Assembly (NCBI GenBank): GCA_937951615.1
Contig: CALFBH010000037.1
Location: 1-52,718, forward strand
DNA: 52,718 nt
Source of the DNA: an uncultured Saprospiraceae bacterium
GTDB taxonomy: Bacteria; Bacteroidota; Bacteroidia; Chitinophagales; Saprospiraceae
Direction of reading: 5' to 3'
In this document: piece after piece, positions 1 through 7,330 of the stretch
Layout of the letters: each line of letters begins with the position of its first letter
How positions within the stretch are numbered: the first letter of the stretch is position 1
Notes under the pieces: generated by a model
The model's database searches: none
Told to the model about the DNA's origin: nothing
The model's input: the letters and a program-made list of their open reading frames with translations, nothing else
Program-made: the position numbers and the translations under genes

Positions 1-207
1 ACGAAGGATTTGATTAAAATTAGTGGTTTGTCTCTGGAAATATGCTGTATTTTCAACTAAATTCGTCTGACGACAACGGAATTTGCTCAACGATGCTTTG
101 ATAGAACACGACTAAAATTTTGATGCGTTTGCCCTGAAAAATAATGATTTTATGGGAGTTATGCTTGTTTTTTTTGTAATTTTGTGTGTGATTGGTTGCG
201 TTATTTG
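1..207. other. Left-edge non-coding stretch
   Basis: AT-rich sequence with no open frame that looks like a gene; the frames present run antisense through the terminator and repeat tract to the right. A TAATTTTG box at 177-184 resembles a plus-strand Bacteroidota -7 element, but it has no good -33 partner and no plus-strand gene follows it. Confidence 0.4.
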
Positions 208-243
208 AAAAAAAGAGACACCAAGCCAAGCCCAATGTCTCTT
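208..243 (-). terminator. Intrinsic terminator of the M1 peptidase gene
   Basis: Read on the minus strand, AAGAGACA (236-243) pairs perfectly with TGTCTCTT (213-220) across a 15-nt loop and runs straight into a T tract (208-214). It lies about 60 nt past the peptidase stop codon, the expected place for a factor-independent terminator. Confidence 0.7.
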
Positions 244-244
244 C

Positions 245-303
245 CAAAATAACTTCAAAACCAGTCACAAACAACCAGTTACCAATCACCAATAAACCAA
301 TCA
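245..303 (-). repeat. Word-like tract after the M1 peptidase stop codon
   Basis: On the minus strand this reads as loosely repeated words such as TTGGTGATTGGTAACTGG between the stop codon and the terminator. The same words follow the stop codons at 10581, 29198 and 49860, always in the same orientation relative to the gene. Confidence 0.6.
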
Positions 304-2643
304 CTACTCCCCACCAGCTCCAGTCTTACCTTTCTCCACCTCTTTCGCCCGGCGGTCGCGCTGCATCTTATTCTCTCTACTGCGTTGTTGTTTGAACATT
401 TCAAAGCGGGAAGGCTGTGCTTTTGGCGGCCAGTAATTATTGGACTTGTCGGTATCTGCGGTTTCCTTGAAAGGGTCGAGGATAATGCGCCTGATCTCCT
501 TTTTGACCGGGAACACCTTGGTCACTTTTTCGTGCGGCAGCATTTTCCAAATCTCGGCTGGAATATGGATAATTTCGTCCGTACCATCTTTATATCTGAA
601 TTTCAAAATAATCGGCATCACCAGTCCGCCGACATTTTTGAAGGTCACTTCATAGAAATGATAGCCTTCGTCCAGTAATGCTTTTTCGTCCGCTGGAAGT
701 GAATTATAAAATGCTTCATATTCCTGACGGTCGAGCGCATTGACATCGTAAGGGCTGTATTCATTATAAAAATCACGAGTAGAAGGATCACGTTCTGTAA
801 CCGTTTTTTTGACCGCTTTGGCATTGCGAATTTTGGTGATGTTTTGTTCCTCTGCTTCTTTTTCCAACTTAGAAATTTCGCGAACCTCATCAGGACTTTG
901 AGAGCCCAATTGCATCCAGTTTACTTCATCAATCGCAATATCTACATGGTCGGTCGTATAAAACCAGCCTCTCCAAAACCAGTCGAGGTCAACACTTGAA
1001 GCGTCTTCCATCGTCCGGAAAAAATCTGCAGGCGAGGGATGCTTGAACATCCAGCGTTGAGAAAATTCGCGGAAAGCGTGGTCGAATAATTCCCGTCCCA
1101 TGACAGTTTCACGGAGAATATTGAGCGCTGTTGCAGGTTTTCCGTAAGCATTATTTCCAAATTGGAAGATAGACTCTGAATTGGTCATGATGGGCGAAAT
1201 TTTACTTTTATCGCCTTTCATATAATTGATAATATTTTCGGGTGGCCCGCGACGGGAAGGATAATCGCGTTCCCATTGCTGCTCCGTCAGGTATTGCAAA
1301 AAGCTGTTCATACCTTCATCCATCCAGGTCCATTGTCGTTCGTCGGAATTGACAATCATGGGGAAATAATTATGCCCTACTTCGTGAATAATCACGCCGA
1401 TCATGCCATACTTGGTACGAGCAGAATAAGTGCCATCTTTTTCGGGGCGACCAAAGTTGAAGCAAATCATCGGATATTCCATACCAATGCGCTTGGCACT
1501 GACCGAAATCGCTACTGGATATGGGTAATCGAAGGTGTGGTGCGAATAGGTTTTCAGCGTTTGCACAACAGCTTTTGTTGAGTATTGTTCCCAAAGTGGA
1601 TTGCCTTCTTTTGGATAATAAGACATCGCCATAATGGTGCGATTGCCCTGCTTCACGCCTTGTGCATCCCAGATAAATTTACGGGAAGATGCCCAACCGA
1701 AATCGCGCACGTTTTTGGCGTGGAAAGTCCAGGTTTTAGAACCACTTGCTTTTTCTGTCTCATTATTTTTGGCTTCGTCTTCAGTGATAATCATCACGGG
1801 TGCGTCGGCGGTTTTCGCCTGCTCGAAGCGTTTGCGCTGCTCGGCAGTCAGAACGCTGGCTGGATTTTGCAAAGTACCTGTAGAAGCCACAACATGGTCG
1901 GCAGGTACAGTCAGGTTTACTTTATAATCGCCAAAGGCTAAGGCAAACTCACCGCGCCCGAGGAACTGCTTGTTTTGCCAGCCGTTTATCTCATCATACA
2001 CGCACATACGCGGGAAAAACTGCGCGATGGTGTACAGGTAATTATCGTTTTCTTCAAAATATTCGTAGCCAGAACGTCCTCCAATTTTCATACGGTCGTT
2101 GATGTTGTACCACCATTTTATTTTGAAAGAATATTTGCCGCCAGGCTTCAAGTCTGTTGGCAGGTCAATCCGCATCATCGTTTTATTGATGGTATAAGGT
2201 AGGTCGCTGCCACCAGTGGTCTTGACATGTTCTATCTTAAAACCGCCATCAAAATCATTGAACAATTTTTTGATGTCGCGCATACTCGATTCTTCGCTGA
2301 TGCTGGTCGGGCGAATTTTATAGGAGTCCGAATCCTTTGCCCGCATGTTTTGATCGAGTTGCAACCACAAATAACTCAGCACATCTGGCGAGTTGTTGTG
2401 GTAAGTAATGGTTTCTTCGCCATAAATCTGCTGGGCATCATCATCAAGCCTGATGTCCATCACGTAATCGGCTTGTTGTTGCCAGTATTCATGTCCCGGT
2501 GCGCCGGAAGCTGCCCGATAGACATTCGGCGTGGGCAATTCCTGTCCGAGTTGGCGGAATTTGTTGGTATTGGTATTGTCTTGTGCCGTCAGTCCGCCAG
2601 AGAGGAGGATAAGCAAAGCCAATAGAGTGTTTATTTGTTTCAT
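304..2643 (-). CDS. Secreted M1 family metallopeptidase
   Basis: Zinc aminopeptidase of the M1 (gluzincin) family, expected to act in the periplasm or outside the cell. The start is placed at the internal Met at 2643 because it begins a clean signal peptide (MKQINTLLALLILLSGGLTAQ); the open frame extends 30 codons upstream but those codons would bury the signal. The zinc motif HEVGH is at residues 420-424 with the third ligand Glu at 443 (HEXXH-X18-E), and a GMEYPM segment upstream matches the exopeptidase GxMEN-type loop. The length of 779 residues suits secreted Bacteroidota M1 enzymes. The C-terminus is a beta-rich region ending in a DPF..DxxxxNN-like tail. No T9SS sorting domain was seen. 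A fragment of another M1-type C-terminus lies at 6525-6764. The substrate is unknown. Confidence 0.9.
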   Translation of the reverse strand: MKQINTLLALLILLSGGLTAQDNTNTNKFRQLGQELPTPNVYRAASGAPGHEYWQQQADYVMDIRLDDDAQQIYGEETITYHNNSPDVLSYLWLQLDQNMRAKDSDSYKIRPTSISEESSMRDIKKLFNDFDGGFKIEHVKTTGGSDLPYTINKTMMRIDLPTDLKPGGKYSFKIKWWYNINDRMKIGGRSGYEYFEENDNYLYTIAQFFPRMCVYDEINGWQNKQFLGRGEFALAFGDYKVNLTVPADHVVASTGTLQNPASVLTAEQRKRFEQAKTADAPVMIITEDEAKNNETEKASGSKTWTFHAKNVRDFGWASSRKFIWDAQGVKQGNRTIMAMSYYPKEGNPLWEQYSTKAVVQTLKTYSHHTFDYPYPVAISVSAKRIGMEYPMICFNFGRPEKDGTYSARTKYGMIGVIIHEVGHNYFPMIVNSDERQWTWMDEGMNSFLQYLTEQQWERDYPSRRGPPENIINYMKGDKSKISPIMTNSESIFQFGNNAYGKPATALNILRETVMGRELFDHAFREFSQRWMFKHPSPADFFRTMEDASSVDLDWFWRGWFYTTDHVDIAIDEVNWMQLGSQSPDEVREISKLEKEAEEQNITKIRNAKAVKKTVTERDPSTRDFYNEYSPYDVNALDRQEYEAFYNSLPADEKALLDEGYHFYEVTFKNVGGLVMPIILKFRYKDGTDEIIHIPAEIWKMLPHEKVTKVFPVKKEIRRIILDPFKETADTDKSNNYWPPKAQPSRFEMFKQQRSRENKMQRDRRAKEVEKGKTGAGGE

Positions 2644-2732
2644 ATTATTAGTTTTCAGAAACGATTTTCTATGTTTTATTAAATTTTTTATTCTTGTATT
2701 CCAATTTAGATAGCGTTTGATGTTTGACCCCA

Positions 2733-2823
2733 AAGCTCTGAAAGAGCGAAATATGTCAGCGAGGGACGAAGTCCTTCGTAAGAAATAGACACCTCACAAG
2801 CCCTGAAAGGGCGAAATAAATAC
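2733..2823. repeat. REP-like palindromic unit beside the RAYT gene
   Basis: It contains imperfect palindromes (AGCTCTGAAAGAGC, GCCCTGAAAGGGC) and a foldback around GAGGGACGAAGTCCTTC. It abuts the 3' end of the transposase gene and is repeated at 3426-3515 with about ten differences. Palindromes of this kind beside a Y1 transposase are typical of REP/RAYT systems. Confidence 0.75.
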
Positions 2824-3276
2824 TCAATCCCAAACATATCGCTCATCATAATCTACCTTATATTTATTTAAAAACGCACGATACTTTTCTTGAAAGGTCT
2901 TATTACGATGGTGTTCATGTTGGGTTTGAATGTAATTTATAGCTACTTTCGTTTCACTTGGATTAACAGAAAATGCGCCATACCCATCTTGCCAATAAAA
3001 ATTAGCTAAACTACCGTCCTTAGTTTTCATCCATTTAGAAGAATTTATTTTTATTTTTTTAATTAACTCTACCAATGCTATGTTTTTAGACAACATACAG
3101 AGTATATGTACATGATCTATGTAGCCACCTACAGCAAGTACAGGGCAAGATAACTCATTGCAAATACCACCCAAATATGCGTGTAACTCCTGCTCATAAA
3201 GAGGCTTGATGAGAGGCTGTCGATTTTTAGTGCTGAATATGATATGAATATAATTTTTTACTAATGATTGTCCCAT
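2824..3276 (-). CDS. REP-associated tyrosine transposase (IS200-like, Y1)
   Basis: HUH-superfamily Y1 transposase of the IS200/RAYT type, which nicks single-stranded DNA at hairpins through a tyrosine. At 150 residues it has the usual size. The HUH motif reads DHVHIL with His55 and His57; the candidate nucleophile is Tyr115 in AINYIQTQ. The C-terminus DYDERYVWD is typical of Bacteroidota members. It is flanked on both sides by palindromes (2733-2823, 3288-3347, 3426-3515) rather than by terminal inverted repeats, so it resembles a domesticated RAYT more than an active insertion sequence. The frame is intact. A decayed 3' end of a second copy lies at 3518-3566, showing an earlier duplication or recombination between repeats. 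Confidence 0.88.
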   Translation of the reverse strand: MGQSLVKNYIHIIFSTKNRQPLIKPLYEQELHAYLGGICNELSCPVLAVGGYIDHVHILCMLSKNIALVELIKKIKINSSKWMKTKDGSLANFYWQDGYGAFSVNPSETKVAINYIQTQHEHHRNKTFQEKYRAFLNKYKVDYDERYVWD

Positions 3277-3287
3277 ATATTATAGAT

Positions 3288-3347
3288 ATTTCGCCCTTTC
3301 AGGGCTTGGTAAAAGGGGAGATCTTTTTCGATGGGATGCTCCCATCG
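3288..3347. repeat. REP palindromes upstream of the RAYT gene
   Basis: GCCCTTTCAGGGC (3293-3305) is the inverted form of the palindrome found at the 3' side of the gene. CGATGGGATGCTCCCATCG (3329-3347) is a perfect 8-bp stem with a 3-nt loop. A further degenerate unit (tcctttcaggac) follows near 3361. Confidence 0.7.
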
Positions 3348-3425
3348 CTGACATATATCGTCCTTTCAGGACTTGTTGAAATAGAACCAAACCACCTCTG
3401 TATAAAAGGGGGATGTTTAAGTTTG

Positions 3426-3515
3426 AAGCTCTGAAAGAGCGAAGTATGTCAGCGAGGGACAGCGTCCCTCGTAAGAAATAAAGAACCTCACAAGCCCTGA
3501 AAGGGCGAAATAAAT
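3426..3515. repeat. Second copy of the REP-like unit
   Basis: Nearly the same 90 bp as 2733-2823, in the same orientation. The central foldback differs in sequence yet still pairs (GAGGGACAGCGTCCCTC), a compensatory change suggesting that the hairpin is maintained. It continues into the transposase remnant at 3518-3566, just as the first copy continues into the intact gene. Confidence 0.75.
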
Positions 3516-3517
3516 AC

Positions 3518-3566
3518 TTAATTCCAGACATACCGTTCATCATAATCCACCCTTTTTTATTTAAAA
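3518..3566 (-). pseudogene. 3' remnant of a second Y1 transposase gene
   Basis: The minus strand reads VDYDERYVWN then stop, matching the intact transposase C-terminus VDYDERYVWD. Upstream the frame breaks after two more codons, and similarity to the intact gene fades near 3566. Only the last dozen or so codons survive, so the element lost its 5' part. Confidence 0.75.
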
Positions 3567-3571
3567 GTCAT

Positions 3572-4156
3572 TTACCAAAATTTAGTTTCCATCATCAACA
3601 ATAAAGCCATCCCCGCTACTGCGCCGGAGACAAACAAATTCCATTCACGCTGTTTGATTTTGAATATTTGCATGGATATAAAAGCTGCCAACATGGATAA
3701 TCCGACAATCAATAATTGCCCCAATTCTATACCAATATTAAAAGGAAATAAAAGTTCCACTATACTTTGTCTTTTGCTAATCAACATGCTAAAGTAGTTG
3801 GAAAATCCCATTCCATGTATCAGCCCGAAGACAATCGCGAAGACATATTTGATGTATAATGATTTTTTATCAAAATTTGCTGCAAAGCGGCTTACATTAT
3901 AAATTGCCGTCAGGAAAATCGTGACTGGAATCAGAAATTCGATCAATTTAGTATGCACAGGAATAATATGCAGTGCAGCCAAAGCCAGTGTGATGGAGTG
4001 CCCGATGGTGAATGCTGTTACGAGTATCAACACGGTCCGCCATTGTGTCCATTTATAAATGGCGCATAAAGCGACGACAAACAGAATATGATCGTAAGCC
4101 GATAAATCTGAAATATGCTCAAATCCCAATTGTAGATACGTCGAGAACGAACTCAT
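3572..4156 (-). CDS. HupE/UreJ-type membrane protein
   Basis: Integral inner-membrane protein of 194 residues with about six hydrophobic segments, of the HupE/UreJ_2 type. Characteristic pieces are GFEHISDLSAYDHILF near the N-terminus, FTIGHSITL in the middle and GLIHGMGFSNYF later, giving conserved His residues within or beside membrane helices. Relatives are associated with nickel or other metal uptake, but members like this in Bacteroidota have no proven substrate. It is divergent from the DUF6702 gene at 4392, with a 161-bp foldback element between them. The grouping of M1 peptidase, HupE-like and DUF6702 genes suggests a shared envelope function; that is inference from position. Confidence 0.85.
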   Translation of the reverse strand: MSSFSTYLQLGFEHISDLSAYDHILFVVALCAIYKWTQWRTVLILVTAFTIGHSITLALAALHIIPVHTKLIEFLIPVTIFLTAIYNVSRFAANFDKKSLYIKYVFAIVFGLIHGMGFSNYFSMLISKRQSIVELLFPFNIGIELGQLLIVGLSMLAAFISMQIFKIKQREWNLFVSGAVAGMALLLMMETKFW

Positions 4157-4187
4157 TTGCGGATTGGTTTGATTGTTGATGTCATCA

Positions 4188-4348
4188 AGGAATGACGCGT
4201 AAATAAATTTACATTCTGACTTGTTCTATTTTCCTCTTTCTGCGTTGTGAAAATCCTTATGTAGCGTAGGCTATACGCGGTTTTTCACGCCTTGAAAGAG
4301 AAAAAAATAACTGCGGCATAATTCTAAATTTATTTACGCCTCATTCCT
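4188..4348. repeat. 161-bp foldback element A
   Basis: The outer arms pair over 24 bp with one mismatch (AGGAATGACGCGTAAATAAA... against its complement ending at 4348), and imperfect pairing continues inward. The centre contains TGCGTTGTGAAAA, TATGTAGCGTAGGCTATA and TTTTTCACGCCTTG. That centre is shared with the element at 7059-7219, while the arms are not. No open frame is present; it resembles a MITE or a large intergenic hairpin repeat. Confidence 0.75.
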
Positions 4349-4391
4349 AATAGCCTGTAAAAATAAGAATAATTCGTCAATTTACCTTGTT

Positions 4392-4880
4392 ATGCGTTTA
4401 ATACTACTGCTTACTGTTTTCTTTCTCTCCACTGGCTTTGCCCACAAATTTTATGTGAGCATGACGGATATTCATTATAATACAAAAAACCAATCGCTGG
4501 AAATTTCTGTAAAAGTCTTTACAGATGATTTGGAAACAGCGATTCAAAGTAGCGAGGACGATAAACTCTGGATTGGCGACAAAAAAGAAGCAGCGCAGGT
4601 AGATAGTTTGATTGAGGCATATTTTAGAAAAAAATTCCAGGTTTCGGTGAATGGCGAAGCTGCAAAATTTGATTTTCTGGGTAAAGAAGCGGAGACGGAT
4701 GTCATCTGGTGTTATCTTGAAATCAAAGATGTCGCGAAGCTGGAAAGTTTGGATGTCAGCAATCGGGTTTTTATGCATTTATTTGACGAGCAGAAAAATT
4801 TGGTGCATATTTATGTGGGCGATACAGAGGAAAGTTTGTTGTTGATGAAAGGGAAGGAATCTGGTCTGGTGCGGTTTTGA
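4392..4880 (+). CDS. DUF6702 family secreted protein
   Basis: A 162-residue protein with an N-terminal signal peptide (MRLILLLTVFFLSTGFA) followed by HKFYVSMTDIHYN, the hallmark opening of DUF6702 proteins in Bacteroidota. The body is predicted beta-rich (ISVKVFTDDLETAI, VIWCYLEIKDV, VHIYVGDTEESLLL). The function of the family is unknown. It commonly sits near M1 peptidases and HupE-like proteins, as here, and is probably periplasmic. It is transcribed away from the HupE-like gene across a foldback element. Its stop codon is followed within 10 nt by a repeat tract. Confidence 0.85.
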   Translation: MRLILLLTVFFLSTGFAHKFYVSMTDIHYNTKNQSLEISVKVFTDDLETAIQSSEDDKLWIGDKKEAAQVDSLIEAYFRKKFQVSVNGEAAKFDFLGKEAETDVIWCYLEIKDVAKLESLDVSNRVFMHLFDEQKNLVHIYVGDTEESLLLMKGKESGLVRF

Positions 4881-4885
4881 CCGCG

Positions 4886-5035
4886 TGGGGTCGATAGTCG
4901 ATAGTCCATGGTCGATAGTGCAATCGAGGCGTGGGCTTTATTTTGCTTTGCAAAAGCCTTAAAAAACTACATCAACTTATTAGACTTTATTTCTCTCTTA
5001 CAGCCATGGACTATGGACCATCGACTATGGACTTA
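4886..5035. repeat. Paired inverted word tracts with central hairpin
   Basis: After the DUF6702 stop come repeats of GGTCGATAGT/CCATGG (4886-4921). Before the HAD gene come their reverse complements, ATGGACCATCGACTATGGAC (about 5004-5035). Between them TTTTGC-TTT-GCAAAA (4941-4955) forms a hairpin with extra outer pairing GGCT/GCC. The whole spacer can fold back on itself. The word GGTCGAT recurs as a perfect tandem array at 52614-52718. Confidence 0.7.
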
Positions 5036-5046
5036 ATTGAAAAACT

Positions 5047-5718
5047 ATGAAACTTATTATCTTCGATATAGACGGAACGCTGACCAATACAGCGGAAGTA
5101 GATTACCTCTGCTACGCACAGGCATTCGAACTGATTTTTGGACATGATGTGCGTGATCAAAAATGGGAAACGATTCAGCATGTTACAGACTGGGGGATTA
5201 CAGAAGAGATAGTCCGGCAGCGACTTGGCAGGCTGCCAACTGAGGCTGAATATGCAAAAATGCAGGTAGTGCTGGTCGAGCAATTTGAAAAAGAAAAAAT
5301 CCGCGATGCGTCGCAATTTAAAGAAATTCCTGGCTCGGCAGCTTTCTTTGAGCGCATCAAGGCGGATTCGAATTTTGGTATGGGTGTAGCTACTGGCTGC
5401 TGGGAAAAAACTGCCCGTCTCAAAATGGGCGCAATAGGTTTGTCGCCCGATGGATTGCCTTTTGGAAATAGCGACCATTTTATGTCCAGAGCAAAAATTA
5501 CGGAACATGCAGTGGAGCAAGCGCGAGCGCAATACGGGCGAGCTTTTGAGGAAGTGATTTATTTTGGGGATGGAGAATGGGATTATAAAACCTGCAAACA
5601 ACTCGGCATCCGGTTTATTGGTATTGATGTATTTGAAGATGGAAAATTGGCTGGGCTGGGCGCGAAAACGGTGTTTAGCCATTTTGAAAATCAGGACGCT
5701 ATTTTGAATGAATTATAA
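5047..5718 (+). CDS. HAD family hydrolase, phosphoglycolate-phosphatase-like
   Basis: A 223-residue soluble HAD-superfamily hydrolase, presumably a phosphatase. Motif I is FDIDGTLT, with nucleophile Asp7 and acid/base Asp9. Motif II Thr116 lies in GVATGCW, motif III is probably Lys150, and motif IV is GDGEWD with Asp175 and Asp179. Residues 12-95 form a helical cap, placing it in subfamily I. The substrate cannot be read from the sequence. It is followed 8 nt later by a small membrane protein gene, so the two are probably cotranscribed. An antisense frame of equal length covers it and is taken as a shadow. Confidence 0.88.
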   Translation: MKLIIFDIDGTLTNTAEVDYLCYAQAFELIFGHDVRDQKWETIQHVTDWGITEEIVRQRLGRLPTEAEYAKMQVVLVEQFEKEKIRDASQFKEIPGSAAFFERIKADSNFGMGVATGCWEKTARLKMGAIGLSPDGLPFGNSDHFMSRAKITEHAVEQARAQYGRAFEEVIYFGDGEWDYKTCKQLGIRFIGIDVFEDGKLAGLGAKTVFSHFENQDAILNEL

Positions 5719-5726
5719 ATAAGCTC

Positions 5727-6290
5727 ATGAATTTTAACTGCCTTCAAAAAATTGCGCCTGTATTGAATCTTTGTGTTGGGTTTAGCTGGATATTCTGGTT
5801 GATGTATATCAGCTTTGACGAGTATCTTAACTTTACTGGAACTGCATTTACCTACACTTTTTTCTTATTCTTCATACATCTTCCGTGGATATTTTTGGCT
5901 TATTATTACTATGGATTACGACAATCGAAGGGAATCATACAAAGTATAGTCAGGCATGGGGAAATATCCATGACGACAAACAATATTATTGATACGGTTT
6001 CAGATGAAGCCCCTGATGCACTAAGTGTAAAAGCAGTGAATGGTTTTTCAATAGCAAAACTATTAGCGATTGGAAGCGCAATTATGCAAATCTTGTGCGG
6101 ATCACTTGGAACAGTGGATATGGTTTATAGTTTAACAGAAACCCCACACAGGATATATTCAACTATTTTAATTCTAATATTAAGTTTCATTACTTTTATT
6201 AATGGTGTCTTAGCTCTCTACCAAATCATCATCATCAATCGTGCAGCAAAGAAAATAAGGAAGATTCGGGCTGGATCAGATGAAGTTTAG
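5727..6290 (+). CDS. Four-helix membrane protein of unknown function
   Basis: A 187-residue protein with four likely membrane helices, at about residues 12-30, 40-60, 108-128 and 138-165. Between the two pairs lies a polar segment (about 62-105), and the C-terminal tail is basic (NRAAKKIRKIRAG). No family was recognised. It starts 8 nt after the HAD stop codon, suggesting cotranscription. The first helix pair contains the aromatic run YYYYG at its cytoplasmic edge. A function cannot be assigned. Confidence 0.65.
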   Translation: MNFNCLQKIAPVLNLCVGFSWIFWLMYISFDEYLNFTGTAFTYTFFLFFIHLPWIFLAYYYYGLRQSKGIIQSIVRHGEISMTTNNIIDTVSDEAPDALSVKAVNGFSIAKLLAIGSAIMQILCGSLGTVDMVYSLTETPHRIYSTILILILSFITFINGVLALYQIIIINRAAKKIRKIRAGSDEV

Positions 6291-6340
6291 CCACGAATGC
6301 ACGAATGATTGTCGAAGTAATAAATTGCTCAACCTTTCGA

Positions 6341-6471
6341 CGCCCATGAATGAATTCATTGGCTACCAGATAGGTCGTCGCGATGCGACTTGGATAGAGT
6401 TTCAGCCTGATAGTTTTGTCAAGTGTCATCGACACGAATTGTTTGGTAGCCAATGGTTTTAACCATGGGCG
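6341..6471. repeat. 131-bp foldback element, copy 1
   Basis: It begins CGCCCATG..., includes TTGGCTACCAGATA on the left, and ends TTGGTAGCCAATGG...CCATGGGCG, so the ends are inverted repeats. A second copy of the same architecture is at 24551-24676. The right arms of the two copies are nearly identical; the centres differ. Confidence 0.7.
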
Positions 6472-6524
6472 TATGGGATGGCGATTATTTCATTTCAAGG
6501 CACTTGTCGAATAAAAATTTCCAC

Positions 6525-6764
6525 TTACTCATTATCAGCCCTATCCTTATCAATCAAAAGATAATTCGGATCCAAAACAACACGATTTATCTTTCCATCT
6601 GTCGCAATTCTAATGCGGTTTTCTTTCTGCGTTACCTTGATTTTTTCCAATTGTATCAATTCATTTTCATCATCAAAAAATCCGATTTCGATATAGTCCT
6701 GTAGAGCGGTATCTGGAACGATTTCTCCATCCTGATATTTCGTTGACGCTGAATATAATTTCCG
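6525..6764 (-). pseudogene. C-terminal fragment of an M1 peptidase-like gene
   Basis: The minus strand carries an uninterrupted 79-codon frame with no start codon, bounded upstream by an in-frame stop at 6765. It reads YSASTKYQDGEIVPDTALQD..., continues through YIEIGFFDDENELIQLEKIK, and ends VVLDPNYLLIDKDRADNE. This is the usual C-terminal end of Bacteroidota M1-type peptidases, including those fused to ABC permeases (small beta domain, then DPNxxLIDxxRxDN). The rest of the gene is missing, so it is a relic. It lies in a 1-kb gene-free zone beside repeat elements, which may explain the deletion. It is too divergent from the C-terminus of the gene at 304-2643 to be a recent copy. Confidence 0.7.
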
Positions 6765-6771
6765 CTAAGAA

Positions 6772-7058
6772 AAACTAGCGTGACGTTGATAAACATATCG
6801 CACTATCTAACGGAGCTAATTCGGAACATTTTTTCAAAATAACAGCCCCAGTCGGAGCGACATGTTTAATGTATACGTTTTGTGCAATTACTGTAATGGT
6901 TCAAAAAACGCCCCGATGCGCAACCCAGTACACAACATGAACACGACAACACATCAACACCACAACACACTCAAATACTTCGGCACAGCCTTTGCAAACA
7001 TAAACTTACGTTAAAACATTTACTTCCTCATTTACGTTAAATCAAAAAGCCGTACTTT
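6772..7058. other. Gene-free stretch with decayed repeats
   Basis: No gene was seen. AGTCGGAGCGACATGTTTAA (6851-6870) looks like a worn copy of a REP-type repeat. An A/C-rich tract of CAACAC-like words follows at about 6935-6985, in the orientation found upstream of plus-strand genes. Confidence 0.45.
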
Positions 7059-7219
7059 AGAGGATGTTGGAAATTTGCTTTTGGAGCGAACGCAGCTAAA
7101 TTTTGTTTTGGGCAAGGCGTGATGAACGATTATAGCCGTAGCTACATGAGTGAAGAACAACGCAGCACAAGACGAAATTTGGCAAGTGCAGCCCAAAGGG
7201 TAAATTTCCAACATCCTCT
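7059..7219. repeat. 161-bp foldback element B
   Basis: The terminal arms AGAGGATGTTGGAAATTT (7059-7076) and its perfect complement (7202-7219) form an 18-bp stem. Imperfect pairing continues inward to a centre with GGCAAGGCGTGATGAACG, TATAGCCGTAGCTACATGAG and GAACAACGCAGC. Read on the other strand, this centre matches that of element A (4188-4348). The two elements have equal length but unrelated arms. Confidence 0.78.
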
Positions 7220-7261
7220 TATTCGACTGATTTTTTGTAAAAAAAGAAGCCGTTTTATAAA

Positions 7262-7325
7262 AATACAGTTACACAATCACTCAATTACGCAGTAACACAA
7301 TTACTCAGTAACACAATCACACCAA
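7262..7325 (+). repeat. A/C-rich word tract before the first thioredoxin gene
   Basis: Three near repeats built on CAGTAACACAATCACTC lie directly before the start codon at 7331. The composition and orientation match the tracts before the genes at 26998 and 13056 (minus). It occupies the expected leader region. Confidence 0.6.
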
Positions 7326-7330
7326 ATAAG

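Noticed and set aside
2733-3515. Complete composite transposon
   Set aside because: The flanking repeats are REP-like and directly oriented, with no target duplication seen and only one functional transposase gene.
3280-3543. Minus-strand frame of 87 codons between the RAYT gene and the HupE-like gene
   Set aside because: It runs through REP palindromes and ends in the transposase remnant region; no protein-like features.
5011-5682. Minus-strand open frame of 223 codons
   Set aside because: It lies opposite the HAD gene, whose motifs I-IV are all intact, and its product has no recognisable domain. It is a codon-usage shadow.
6235-6704. Overlapping small frames on both strands
   Set aside because: They run through the 131-bp foldback element and across the M1 relic in wrong frames.
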